Shown: one piece after another, positions 15,382-24,042 of the stretch
How the letters are laid out: each line of letters starts with the position of its first letter
How positions within the stretch are numbered: the stretch's first letter is position 1
Source: Xylanimonas cellulosilytica DSM 15894
GTDB lineage: Bacteria > Actinomycetota > Actinomycetes > Actinomycetales > Cellulomonadaceae
Assembly: GCF_000024965.1 (NCBI RefSeq)
Contig: NC_013530.1
Location: forward strand, 248,001-312,000
Reading direction: 5' to 3'
Length of the DNA stretch: 64,000 nt
The notes under the pieces: model-generated
The model's input: only the letters and a program-made list of their open reading frames with translations
Told to the model about the DNA's origin: nothing
Database searches by the model: none
Made by a program: the position numbers and the translations under genes

Positions 15382-16503
15382 TCACACCGGCAGCCGCGAG
15401 GTGGTCGCGATCGCGTCGCGGTAGTGCCCGAGCAGCTCGTCGCACACGGCTGGCCAGGTTCGCCCGACGGCCCGCGCGCGGGCTGCGGCCCCGAACGCCG
15501 CGCGCTTGCGGTCGTCGCCCAGCAGGTCCACGACCCGTTCCCGCATCGCGGTCAGGTCGCCGGGGGCGTACAGCCAGCCGGTGCGCGAGTGGTCGACGAT
15601 GTCGATCGGCCCGCCCGCGGCGGGGGCGACCACGGGCACGCCGCTCGCGTGCGCCTCCTGGAGCGTCTGCCCGAACGTCTCGAGCTCGCCCGGGTGCACG
15701 AGCACGTCGAGCGAGGCCACCGCACGGGCCAGCTCCGGTCCGCGAAGCAGCCCGGTGAAGTGGGCGTCCGGCAGCAGCCGTTCCAGCGTCTCGCGCTCGG
15801 GCCCGTCACCGACGACGACGAGGCGCACGTGCGGCAGCCCGGCGAGCGCCCGCAGGTCCTCGACCTGCTTCTCCGGGGCCAGCCGTCCCACGTATCCGAC
15901 CAGCAGCGGCCGCCCCGCGCCCACGAGCGCCCGCCACGGCTCCGAACGCGCCGCGGGCCGGAACCGGGTCGCGTCCACGCCCCGTCCCCACAGCCGCAGC
16001 CGCGGCAGCCCGCGCTCGGTCAGCGAGGCGAGCACGGCCGACGACGGCGCGAGCGTCAGGGTGGCGCGCTCGTGGAGGTGGTGGACCCGCCGCCACAGCA
16101 GCGGCTCCAGGTGCCGCATCCCGTACCGCGCCGCGTAACCGGGCACCTCGGTCTGGTAGACGGCGACCGTCGGCAGGCCCAGGTTCTCGGCGGCCCGGAG
16201 GCCGTGCCACCCCAGCACGAACGGGGAGGCAAGGTGGACGACGTCGGGCCCGAACGCCTCCAGCGCCCGCTGGATCCGCGCCCGCTGCCCGACGGCGACG
16301 CGCACCTGCGGGTACCCGGGCAGCCCCACCGCCCCCATCTCGATGACGGGCGCACCGCTGACGAAGGGCGGGGCGCCGAGGGAGGGCGCCAGCACCATGG
16401 CCTCGTGCCCGCGGCGCTGCAGGTGCTCCAGCACGCGCAGCACGGAGCCCGTGACGCCGTTGACGTGGGGCAGGAACGACTCGGCGACGACCGCGACCCT
16501 CAT
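15382..16503 (-). CDS. GT4 glycosyltransferase, MgtA/PimB-like mannosyltransferase
   Basis: 373 aa GT-B fold enzyme, probably transferring mannose from GDP-mannose to a glycolipid at the inner membrane. Markers are the N-terminal ESFLPHVNGVTGSVLRV loop, VYQTEVPGYAARYG, the donor-site region GYVGRLAPEKQVEDL and the C-terminal E-x7-E region (GELETFGQTLQEAHASGVPVVAP). The N-terminal phrasing is typical of the actinobacterial MgtA subgroup. A second predicted mannosyltransferase follows upstream with a 74-base gap, suggesting a shared role in mannan or mannolipid synthesis. Confidence 0.88.
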   Translation of the reverse strand: MRVAVVAESFLPHVNGVTGSVLRVLEHLQRRGHEAMVLAPSLGAPPFVSGAPVIEMGAVGLPGYPQVRVAVGQRARIQRALEAFGPDVVHLASPFVLGWHGLRAAENLGLPTVAVYQTEVPGYAARYGMRHLEPLLWRRVHHLHERATLTLAPSSAVLASLTERGLPRLRLWGRGVDATRFRPAARSEPWRALVGAGRPLLVGYVGRLAPEKQVEDLRALAGLPHVRLVVVGDGPERETLERLLPDAHFTGLLRGPELARAVASLDVLVHPGELETFGQTLQEAHASGVPVVAPAAGGPIDIVDHSRTGWLYAPGDLTAMRERVVDLLGDDRKRAAFGAAARARAVGRTWPAVCDELLGHYRDAIATTSRLPV

Positions 16504-16577
16504 GGGGTCAGGCCATCAGCGCCGCGTGTCGCCCACCCGCCCCTGCGGCGTCGGGCCGGGGAAGAGCGGGGGAACGG

Positions 16578-17900
16578 TCAGGGAACGTCAGGCGAACCCG
16601 CAGGCCGCGAGCCTTGGCTCGCCGCGAGCTGCACCAGCCGCCACAGCGCGCCGCCCAGCAGCACCACGATCGCGACGTTGCGCACCGCGGCCACGCCCAC
16701 CATCCACGGCGTCCCGTCCAGGAAGTACCCGTACGCGAGCGGGTACAGCACCTGGGTGAGCATCCCGACGCCCAGCATCGCGACGGCGGGCACCAGCCAG
16801 ACCCGCCGCAGCCGCGGCCCGGCCAGCGCGAGCGCGGCCGCGACCGGCGGTCCGAGCCACGCGACGAACTGCGGCGAGCCGACCTTGTTGAACACGACCA
16901 GCGCGAACAGCGTCGCCGCGGCGCTCAGCAGCAGCACATCCTGCGCGAGCTCGGGATGCCGCCGCGTCGCGGCCCAGGCCAGCAGCCCGACGACGACGAC
17001 GGCGATCACCAGCGCGACGTCGAGCAGGTGGCCGACGGTGTTCGCCGCGTCGCCCACCACCTCGTAGGTGTAGATCACGTCGTTGTACTCGATCCGCACC
17101 GAGGGGTCCCACAGGCGGGCCACGCTGAACCACGTCGCCGCCACGGACTCCGCCTGCAGCGTGCGGTCCGACTGCTCGCCGAACACGCTCCACGCCCGCT
17201 CCCCGGCCCCGCCGGCCAGCGCCAGCCCGACGACGACGACGCTGACCACGGCCCCCGGCACGGCGACCTGACGGACCAGGTCGCGCACGCTGCGGGAGGT
17301 CGCGGCCAGTGCGACGACGAGGGCGCCGGGGGCGATCTTGATCCACGCGCCGAGGGTCGCGACCGCCGTCGCCACCGCGCGGTTGCGGTGGGCGAGGAGC
17401 AGGGTGGCGAGGATCAGCGGGGCGGCGACGCCGTCGAGCCTGCCGAGCCAGATGGGCCCGAGCGCGGCCAGGAAGCCCAGCCACCACAGGGCGGCGACCC
17501 GGCCGGGACGCTCGGCGCGGGCCAGCAGCCAGACGGCGCCCGCGTTCAGGGCGATCACCATGGCCGACCACACGGTGGCGTACTGGACGAACCCGGAGGT
17601 GCCGAGCGCGGGCAGCGTCACGGGCACCAGGGCGGCGGCCGGGTAGACCCACGCCTCGTGCAGCACGGGCCACCACCCCGTGCTCAGCCCGCGCTGGGCC
17701 CACCAGTGGTAGAGCGAGACGTCGCCGAAGATCTCGCCGCTGCGGGCGAGGGCGCTGAGCACCACCCATGCGTGGACCAGCACGAACGCGGTGACCAGGC
17801 CCCAGCGTGACAGCAGGAGGTCGCCGACCGGGGCGTGGGCGCGGGGTTCCGTGGCGGTCTGTGTGCGCACCGGCACATCGTCCCAGACCCGTACGGGCAC
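16578..17900 (-). CDS. GT87-like polyprenol-phosphate-mannose-dependent mannosyltransferase (membrane)
   Basis: 440 aa with ten or more hydrophobic segments. The first external loop carries the acidic GEIFGDVSLYHWWA region expected of GT-C enzymes, and WIKIAPGALVVAL is the family's cytoplasmic turn (DUF2029/GT87). Such enzymes use polyprenyl-phosphate-mannose at the outer face of the membrane to extend lipomannan-type glycans. The GTG at 17900 is chosen; downstream GTGs are possible. Divergent from mntH. Family placement is from topology and recalled motifs. Confidence 0.72.
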   Translation of the reverse strand: MPVRVWDDVPVRTQTATEPRAHAPVGDLLLSRWGLVTAFVLVHAWVVLSALARSGEIFGDVSLYHWWAQRGLSTGWWPVLHEAWVYPAAALVPVTLPALGTSGFVQYATVWSAMVIALNAGAVWLLARAERPGRVAALWWLGFLAALGPIWLGRLDGVAAPLILATLLLAHRNRAVATAVATLGAWIKIAPGALVVALAATSRSVRDLVRQVAVPGAVVSVVVVGLALAGGAGERAWSVFGEQSDRTLQAESVAATWFSVARLWDPSVRIEYNDVIYTYEVVGDAANTVGHLLDVALVIAVVVVGLLAWAATRRHPELAQDVLLLSAAATLFALVVFNKVGSPQFVAWLGPPVAAALALAGPRLRRVWLVPAVAMLGVGMLTQVLYPLAYGYFLDGTPWMVGVAAVRNVAIVVLLGGALWRLVQLAASQGSRPAGSPDVP

Positions 17901-17936
17901 CGAGCGCAGGTGCCGCCGCGGTCCGATCGGCGGTAC

Positions 17937-17956
17937 GTTTTCGGTTCACCGAAAAC
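17937..17956. promoter_or_regulatory. Palindromic operator upstream of mntH
   Basis: GTTTTCGGT, two bases, then ACCGAAAAC: a perfect 9-base inverted repeat ending 12 bases before the mntH start. It resembles the AT-rich half sites bound by DtxR/MntR-type manganese repressors. Binding by such a repressor is inference. Confidence 0.65.
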
Positions 17957-17968
17957 TCGGAGGAGAAC

Positions 17969-19288
17969 GTGACCGCTGTGACGTCGGAGCCCACCGGGCC
18001 CACGAGGCCGCCGCGCCGTCCGCGCCTGCGGCCGTCGCCGACGAGCGCCTCCCGAGCGCGCCTGATCACGCTGCTGGGGCCGGCGTTCGTGGCCGCCATC
18101 GCGTACGTGGACCCCGGCAACGTGGCCGCGAACCTCACCGCGGGCGCCCGCTACGGCTACCTGCTCGTGTGGGTGCTGGTCGCGGCCAACGTCATGGCCG
18201 TGCTGGTGCAGTACCTGTCGGCCAAGCTCGGCGTGGTCACCGGGCGCTCGCTGCCCGAGGTGCTCGGTGGGTCGCTGCGCCGTCCGGCACGTCTGGCGTA
18301 CTGGGCGCAGGCCGAGGTGGTCGCCGCCGCGACCGACCTCGCCGAGGTGATCGGCGGCGCCATCGCGCTGCACCTGCTGTTCGGCGTGCCGCTGGTGATC
18401 GGCGGCGTCATCACCGGCGTCGTGTCGCTGCTGGTGCTCTCCGTGCAGCAGCGTCGCGGGCAGCGCGTCTTCGAAGCGGTCGTCGTCTCGTTCCTGCTGA
18501 TCCTCACGGTGGGCTTCTGCGCCGGTCTGTTCTTCTCCCCGCCCGACGCCGGTGCCGTGCTCGGTGGGCTGGTGCCGCGCCTGGCCGGCACCGACTCGCT
18601 GCTGCTCGCGGCGTCGATGCTGGGCGCCACCGTCATGCCGCACGCCATCTACCTGCACTCCTCGCTCGCCCGCGACCGTCGCCGCCACGACGCCGCGGTG
18701 CGTGCGCGCCAGGGCGTCCCCGAGACCGCCGCCTCGACCGAGCGGCTGCTGGCCGCCACCCGGTGGGACGTCGTGTGCGCGCTCGTGCTGGCGGGCGGGG
18801 TCAACATCGCGATGCTGCTGGTCGCCGCCGCGAACCTCCCCGGGCGGGAGGGCACCGACACGATCGAGGGGGCGCACGCGGCGATCTCGTCGTCGTTGGG
18901 CGCCAGCATCGCGCTGCTGTTCGCGATCGGGCTGCTGGCGTCCGGGCTGGCGTCGTCGTCGGTGGGGGCCTACGCCGGGGCCGAGATCATGGCCGGGCTG
19001 CTGCGCGTGCGGGTGCCGCTGCTGGGCCGGCGGCTGGTGACGCTGATCCCTGCCGTGGCCCTGCTGGCGACGGACATCTCGCCCACCTGGTTGCTGGTGG
19101 TGAGCCAGGTGGTGCTGAGCTTCGGCATCCCGTTCGCGGCGATACCGCTGGTGACGCTCACCCGGCGGAAGTCGCTGCTCGGCGAGTACCGCAACGGCGT
19201 CGTGACTCAGGTGCTGGCCTGGACGGCGGCGGGCGTGATCGTGGTGCTCAACATCGTGCTGCTCACGCTCACGCTCCTGGGCCGCTGA
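17969..19288 (+). CDS. mntH: NRAMP-family manganese/divalent metal transporter MntH
   Basis: Proton-coupled import of Mn2+ or Fe2+ across the plasma membrane. About 439 aa and eleven hydrophobic helices. The metal-binding motif of helix 1 is complete (AYVDPGNVAAN, i.e. DPGN) and helix 6 has MLGATVMPHAIYLHSS (MPH). The GTG start follows GGAGGAGAAC, an excellent ribosome site. The palindrome at 17937-17956 overlaps the expected promoter or leader, so metal-dependent repression is likely. Confidence 0.95.
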   Translation: MTAVTSEPTGPTRPPRRPRLRPSPTSASRARLITLLGPAFVAAIAYVDPGNVAANLTAGARYGYLLVWVLVAANVMAVLVQYLSAKLGVVTGRSLPEVLGGSLRRPARLAYWAQAEVVAAATDLAEVIGGAIALHLLFGVPLVIGGVITGVVSLLVLSVQQRRGQRVFEAVVVSFLLILTVGFCAGLFFSPPDAGAVLGGLVPRLAGTDSLLLAASMLGATVMPHAIYLHSSLARDRRRHDAAVRARQGVPETAASTERLLAATRWDVVCALVLAGGVNIAMLLVAAANLPGREGTDTIEGAHAAISSSLGASIALLFAIGLLASGLASSSVGAYAGAEIMAGLLRVRVPLLGRRLVTLIPAVALLATDISPTWLLVVSQVVLSFGIPFAAIPLVTLTRRKSLLGEYRNGVVTQVLAWTAAGVIVVLNIVLLTLTLLGR

Positions 19289-19361
19289 ACGTCCCTGACC
19301 TCACGCGCTGATACTGCGTCTCGGTTTGCATGAGACTGCGTCGCTGGGTCACGATGGGGGG

Positions 19362-20606
19362 ATGAGTGCAGCGCAGCCCATCATGCCCGGCGTCACCGCG
19401 CCGGAGTACGACGTCTCCCGGCCGCTCGACCTCGACTACGTCGGGGCCTTCGCGGACGTCACGCCGGCCGAACGAGCTCACCAGCTCGCGGTGCGGGAGT
19501 TCGTCCAGGACCGCGTGCTCCCGGTCATCGACGGGTACTGGGAGCGGGCGGAAGTGCCCTTCGAGCTCGTCAAGGAGCTCGGGGCGCGCGACTTCCTGCG
19601 CGACGGGGTCTCGGTGCCCGATCGGCCCGAGATCTCGCTGACCGCCGAAGGCCTGGCCGCCATGGAGATGTCGCGGGGGGACGGATCCGTGGCCACGGTC
19701 TGCGGTGTGCAGGGTGGGCTCGCGCTGCGCTCCATCATGATGCACGGCTCGGACGCGCAGATCGCGCGGTACGCCGAGCCCATGGCCCGCGGGGACGTGC
19801 TCGGCGCGTTCGCGCTCACCGAGCCCACGCACGGCTCCGACTCGGTGTCCCTGGAGACGACGGCGGTGCGCACCGTGCGCGACGGCGTCGAGGGCTACGC
19901 CATCAACGGCGAGAAGAAGTGGATCGGCTTCGGGTCCTGCGGGCACATCACCGTCGTCTGGGCCCGGCTGGTCGGCGACGCCGGCGACTCCCAGGTCCAC
20001 GGGTTCATCGTCCCCCAGGACGCCGACGGCTACCGGGCCACGACGATCGAGGGGAAGGTCGCGCTGCGCGCGATCACGCAGGCCCACATCGTGCTCGACG
20101 ACGTCTTCGTGCCGCTCGACGCCGCGCTGCCCGGTGCGACGTCGTTCAAGGCCACCTCCCAGGTGCTGTTCGCGACGCGGCTCGCCGTCGCGTGGTCCGC
20201 GGTGGGGCACGCCATCGCCTGCTACGAGGCCGCCCTGGAGTACGTGGGCCAGCGTGTCCAGTTCGGGCGGCCGCTGGCGGCCAGCCAGCTCGTCCAGGAG
20301 CGCCTGACGCGGATGCTCTCCACCATCTCCCAGCTCCAGCTCCTGGTGGCCCGGCTGACCCGGGTGGCCGAGGCGGGCGGGCTCACCGGGGCGCAGGCGT
20401 CGCTCGCGAAGTACTCGTGCACGCGCGGGGCCCGCGAGGTCGCGGCGCTGGCGCGGGACATGCTCGGCGGGAACGGGATCCTGCTGGCGAACCGCGTGGC
20501 CCGCCACTTCGCGGACATCGAGGCGCTGCACACCTACGAGGGCACCGAGTCGATGAACGCCCTCATCGTGGGCCGCGACATCACAGGCTTCTCCGCGTTC
20601 GCCTGA
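19362..20606 (+). CDS. Acyl-CoA dehydrogenase (glutaryl-CoA dehydrogenase-like)
   Basis: FAD-dependent alpha,beta-dehydrogenation of an acyl-CoA. 414 aa. Visible motifs are ALTEPTHGSDSV (FAD/substrate), GYAINGEKKWIGFGS, the C-terminal RDMLGGNGILLANRVARHFADIE split over conserved positions, and the catalytic-region YEGTESMNALIVGRDITG. The N-terminal DLDYV...ER and HTYEGT phrases fit the glutaryl-CoA dehydrogenase/acyl-CoA oxidase-like subgroup. The ATG at 19362 after a GGGGGG run is preferred over 19326. No pathway partners lie next to it. Confidence 0.9.
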   Translation: MSAAQPIMPGVTAPEYDVSRPLDLDYVGAFADVTPAERAHQLAVREFVQDRVLPVIDGYWERAEVPFELVKELGARDFLRDGVSVPDRPEISLTAEGLAAMEMSRGDGSVATVCGVQGGLALRSIMMHGSDAQIARYAEPMARGDVLGAFALTEPTHGSDSVSLETTAVRTVRDGVEGYAINGEKKWIGFGSCGHITVVWARLVGDAGDSQVHGFIVPQDADGYRATTIEGKVALRAITQAHIVLDDVFVPLDAALPGATSFKATSQVLFATRLAVAWSAVGHAIACYEAALEYVGQRVQFGRPLAASQLVQERLTRMLSTISQLQLLVARLTRVAEAGGLTGAQASLAKYSCTRGAREVAALARDMLGGNGILLANRVARHFADIEALHTYEGTESMNALIVGRDITGFSAFA

Positions 20607-20681
20607 CCCCGCTCATCGGGCGGCTTCCGTCGGATGACTCGCCACCGGGTCGGTCGCGAGTTATCGGGTGGAAGTCGTCGG

Positions 20682-20819
20682 TCAGAAGTCCTCGGCTGCC
20701 GTCTCCAGGCGCCGCTGGACCTCCGTGGCCTCGTCGAGGTCGTCGGCCGCCTCGGCCTCGTCGACGGCGAGCGCGTAGGCCTCGTCCTCGGTGATCGGGT
20801 CGGAACTCGACTCGCTCAT
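20682..20819 (-). CDS. Small acidic hypothetical protein (45 aa)
   Basis: Begins MSESSSDPITEDEAYALAVD and is rich in Asp, Glu and Ala, probably helical. GGAGGAG stands 4-9 bases before the ATG, which supports translation. No domain is recognised. It lies between the acyl-CoA dehydrogenase (convergent) and pnuC (same strand, 127 bases upstream). Confidence 0.55.
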   Translation of the reverse strand: MSESSSDPITEDEAYALAVDEAEAADDLDEATEVQRRLETAAEDF

Positions 20820-20946
20820 GACTCCTCCAGTGGTCGGCGTCGGGCTCCTTCGAGTCTGCGCCCGGTTCTGGGGGATGTCCATCGGCCCGCGTGGGCGTCC
20901 GGTCGACGACGGCGGGCCGCCGACGACGCTCCGATCGTCGTCGTCG

Positions 20947-21645
20947 TCAGGCGACGGCGTCGGCGGGGGCGTCGCTGCGCGGCCCCACCTTGCCCGACTC
21001 GCGGCGGTGGACCCGCCACCAGACGATGAAGCCGACGATCGTGAAGGCGCCGTAGAACAGGTACATGAAGCCGGTGGCGTAGTAGCCGGCGCGGAAGAGC
21101 AGCGGGACGCCGACGGCGTCGACCGCCACCCAGATCAGCCAGAACTCGACCCAGCCGCGGGCCATGCCGTAGGTGGCCAGCACGGAGCCGACGAAGATCC
21201 AGGCGTCGGGGACCGGCGCCCAGGAGTTGAGCTGCGCGAAGATCAGCGCGAAGCCGGCGGTGCCGGCCGCCATGCCCAGGACCAGCCCGGCACGCTGCCG
21301 CCACGTCGCCCAGTGGGGGTGCACGGCGACGGCGCCGGCGCCGCCCGACTTGCGGGTCTGGTTCCAGCGGTACCAGCCGTAGATCGAGACGCCGATGAAC
21401 ATGATCTGGCGGCCGGCCTGCCCGAGCATGTCGGGGTGTTCGCCCGCCATCCCGAACCAGGACCCCAGGAACACGGTGAACAGCAGCACGTTGCCGACGA
21501 TGCCGATCGGCCAGCCCCACACCTTGCGGCGCATGCCGCCGAGCGCGGACACGAGCCCGAACACGTTGCCGACGATCTCCCGCCACAGCATGTGGTCGTC
21601 GCCGATGGTGAGCTGGGCGTTCAGGAACTGCTCGAAGATGTCCAT
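20947..21645 (-). CDS. pnuC: Nicotinamide riboside/mononucleotide transporter PnuC
   Basis: Facilitates uptake of nicotinamide riboside for NAD synthesis. 232 aa with seven or so hydrophobic segments. The PnuC hallmarks are visible: WREIVGNVFGLVSALGG near the N-terminus, WGWPIGIVGN, IYGWYRWNQTRK and the late GWVEFWLIWVAVDAVGVPL. The upstream 100 bases (21646-21750) contain no riboswitch I could recognise. Located between a small acidic protein gene and an MFS gene on the same strand. Confidence 0.9.
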   Translation of the reverse strand: MDIFEQFLNAQLTIGDDHMLWREIVGNVFGLVSALGGMRRKVWGWPIGIVGNVLLFTVFLGSWFGMAGEHPDMLGQAGRQIMFIGVSIYGWYRWNQTRKSGGAGAVAVHPHWATWRQRAGLVLGMAAGTAGFALIFAQLNSWAPVPDAWIFVGSVLATYGMARGWVEFWLIWVAVDAVGVPLLFRAGYYATGFMYLFYGAFTIVGFIVWWRVHRRESGKVGPRSDAPADAVA

Positions 21646-21750
21646 CCCCGCGTCCTCTCGTCGAGCACCGTGACCCGGGCCGCCGTGTGTGCTTCCTACC
21701 GGGCAAAACCGTAGTGCAAGGTCAGGGCTGTTCGGCCCATCGCGGGATGC

Positions 21751-23016
21751 TCAGGTGCTCGGCGACGCCGCCGGCCCGCCCGAGGCGGTGATCGGTTCGT
21801 CGTCGCCGGCCGCGGGGCCTGCGAGGAGCACCCGGCCGACGACGGCGACGAGCACACCGGCCCCGACGACGCCGAGGAGCCCGACGCGCAGGCTCGTGGC
21901 GTCGGCGACGAGCCCGACGGCGGCGGGGGAGACGAGGAAGCCGACGCGCAGCAGCCAGCTCACCACGGTCAGGCCGACGCCCGCCGGGAGCCCGGGCAGC
22001 TCGTCCGCCGTGTGCATGACGGCGGGCACGAGCGTCGCCACGCCGAGGCCCGCGAGCGCGAACCCGACGAGCGTGCTGGCCAGGGACGGCACGGCGAGCG
22101 CGAAGCCCATGCCGACGGCGATCGCCACGCCACCGACGCGGGCGACGCGACGCTGCCCGAACCGGTCGACGGCCCGGTCGCCGGTGAGCCGTCCCACCGT
22201 CATCGCGACCTGGAGGGCGACGAACGCCAGGCCCGCGGCGGCCGCGCCCGCGCCGAGCTCCGTGCGCAGGTAGAGGGCGCCCCAGGACGAGCCGGCGTCC
22301 TCGACGAATGCCGCGCCCGCCGCGATCGCGCCCAGCGCGGCGAGCAGCAGGATGGTGCGCCCAGCGACGTGTCGCAGCGGGCGGGAGCCGTGCCCGTGGG
22401 CACCGCCGTCGTCGGGCCGTTCGGCGTCCTCGGGGCCGCGCAGCAGGAAGCGGAACGCGACGACGGCGACGACGCTGAACACGGCGGACGTGGTGGCGAC
22501 GTGCACGCTCAGCGGTATCGAGAGCCCGGCGGCGGCCGAGCCGATCAGGCCGCCGAGGACGGCGCCGACACTCCACAGGCCGTGGAACGCGTTGACGATC
22601 GAGCGCCCGTAGAGCCGCTGGACGCGGAAGCCGTGCGCGTTCTGCGCGACGTCGATGACCGCGTCGAGCGCCCCGGCCAGCAGGAACAGCCCGGCGAGGA
22701 CCACCCACGCCCCGGCGAGCGGGATGGCGGCCACGGCACCGGCGAGCGCGACCAGCCCGAACGAGGCGACGCCGGCCGAACCGAAGCGCTGGATGAGTGC
22801 GGGGGCGAGCAGCCCGGCGAGCAGGGCGCCCAACGGCATCGCGGCGATGGCCGCTCCGAGCGCCGCGTTGGACAGGCCGAGGTCGGCCTTCACCTCGGGC
22901 AGGCGCGGCACCACGTTGGCGTACAGGACGGCGTTGACGAGGAACACCGCCGAGACGGCGACGCGGGCGCGGCGCGCGGCAGAGGGCACGGCGGACGGCG
23001 AGGGGGACGAGGGCAT
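21751..23016 (-). CDS. MFS transporter
   Basis: 421 aa with twelve predicted helices in two bundles. It has the early MFS pattern NAVLYANVVPRLPEVKADLGLSN and the family-typical VGRLTGDRAVDRFGQRR between helices. The layout resembles the YbjJ-like MFS subgroup, whose substrates are mostly unknown. The ATG at 23016 is preceded by CCGGAGC, 7 bases away. The TetR gene 74 bases upstream on the same strand is a likely regulator. Confidence 0.85.
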   Translation of the reverse strand: MPSSPSPSAVPSAARRARVAVSAVFLVNAVLYANVVPRLPEVKADLGLSNAALGAAIAAMPLGALLAGLLAPALIQRFGSAGVASFGLVALAGAVAAIPLAGAWVVLAGLFLLAGALDAVIDVAQNAHGFRVQRLYGRSIVNAFHGLWSVGAVLGGLIGSAAAGLSIPLSVHVATTSAVFSVVAVVAFRFLLRGPEDAERPDDGGAHGHGSRPLRHVAGRTILLLAALGAIAAGAAFVEDAGSSWGALYLRTELGAGAAAAGLAFVALQVAMTVGRLTGDRAVDRFGQRRVARVGGVAIAVGMGFALAVPSLASTLVGFALAGLGVATLVPAVMHTADELPGLPAGVGLTVVSWLLRVGFLVSPAAVGLVADATSLRVGLLGVVGAGVLVAVVGRVLLAGPAAGDDEPITASGGPAASPST

Positions 23017-23090
23017 GGCTGCTCCGGGAGGGGCGTCGGCGGCCGGGTGGGCCGCGCGACGAGGTCGAGGGTGGCGACGACGCCACCCTG

Positions 23091-23834
23091 TCACGCCAGC
23101 GCGGTGCGCACCGCGTCGGCGACGGTCTCCGCCGTCGTCCCCGGGTCGACCTGCACGACGACGACGCGGGCGCCGTCGGCCGACACCGTCGTCGTCGGGA
23201 CGGGCTGGTCGCGGCGGGCCAGGTCGGCCGTGGCGCCGCGGCGCAGCTCGGCGAAGGCCTCTTCGAGCTCGGGGCGCAGGTCGAGCTCGGGCTGGCGCAG
23301 CCAGCGCCGCAGGATCGCGTTGTGGACGGCGACGACGCCGGCCGAGAACGCGATCGACTGCACCGTCGAGGACCGGTCGGCGGGCAGCGTGTCACGCAGG
23401 TACCGCGTGAACAGGCGCTCGTACCGGTGGGTGGTGATCAGCTCGCGGTCGCGCAGGGCGGGCACCTGCTGCAGCAGCCGGTAGCGGGCGAGCGACGTCG
23501 CGCGCTGGCCCAGGTGGTGGTCGAACACGAGGCGTGCGGCCCGGCACACCTCGAGGTACGGGGCGGTGGCGGGGTCCCAGGCGCGTTCGCCGTCGTCGCG
23601 CGCCTCGGGGCGGGTGGCGGCCAGCATGACCGTCACCTCCTCGAGCAGCAGCTCGTGGTCGGCGAAGACCACGTCCTCCTTGGAGCGGTACCGCCGGAAG
23701 AACGTGGCGCGGCTGACCTGGGCGGCGTCGGCGATCTCCTCGACGGTGGTCTGCTCGTACCCCTGCCGGGAGAACAGCTCGATCGCCGCGTCCACCGCGT
23801 GGGCGTGGGTGTGCGACGTCCGGACGACAGTCAT
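23091..23834 (-). CDS. TetR/AcrR-family transcriptional regulator
   Basis: 247 aa. The N-terminal helix-turn-helix (residues ~10-56) has the signature AIELFSRQGYEQTTVEEIADAA split around the turn, then SRATFFRRYRSKEDVVF. The C-terminal ligand domain is helical with unknown effector. The last ~45 residues (TVSADGARVVVVQVDPGT) are an extra tail. Placed directly before the MFS gene in the same direction, which suggests it controls that exporter. Confidence 0.92.
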   Translation of the reverse strand: MTVVRTSHTHAHAVDAAIELFSRQGYEQTTVEEIADAAQVSRATFFRRYRSKEDVVFADHELLLEEVTVMLAATRPEARDDGERAWDPATAPYLEVCRAARLVFDHHLGQRATSLARYRLLQQVPALRDRELITTHRYERLFTRYLRDTLPADRSSTVQSIAFSAGVVAVHNAILRRWLRQPELDLRPELEEAFAELRRGATADLARRDQPVPTTTVSADGARVVVVQVDPGTTAETVADAVRTALA

Positions 23835-23843
23835 GAGGGGAGG

Positions 23844-24011
23844 TTAACGCTCGCGCCGCTGCAGCCACCGCACTTCGCGGACGACGACGCCCAGCGCGAG
23901 CAGGAATGGCGCCCACGCCCACCATCGCCCGCGGACGGCGACCCACGCGAGCACGAGGGCGACGGCGCCCGCGACGAGCACCGTCCGCACGCTCGCCCAC
24001 CGGATGCCCAC
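23844..24011 (-). CDS. Small membrane protein (55 aa)
   Basis: Starts GTG (VGIRWASVRTVL) and consists of two hydrophobic helices (VLVAGAVALVLAWVAV and WWAWAPFLLALGVVVREV) with a basic end LQRRER. Ten bases separate it from the TetR start on the same strand. No clear ribosome site, so the call rests on the hydrophobic pattern and tight packing. Divergent from the DsbA-fold gene by 31 bases. Confidence 0.5.
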   Translation of the reverse strand: MGIRWASVRTVLVAGAVALVLAWVAVRGRWWAWAPFLLALGVVVREVRWLQRRER

Positions 24012-24042
24012 GGCAACGAGCCTACGGCGCTAAGGTCGCGCC

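Noticed and set aside
21646-21750. Vitamin-type riboswitch upstream of pnuC
   Set aside because: The gap is short and shows no TPP, NAD or preQ1 core motif.
22012-23484. 490-codon plus-strand frame opposite MFS and TetR genes
   Set aside because: Antisense shadow: the product is Arg/Asp/Gly-rich without motifs, while the minus strand encodes two clear protein families.
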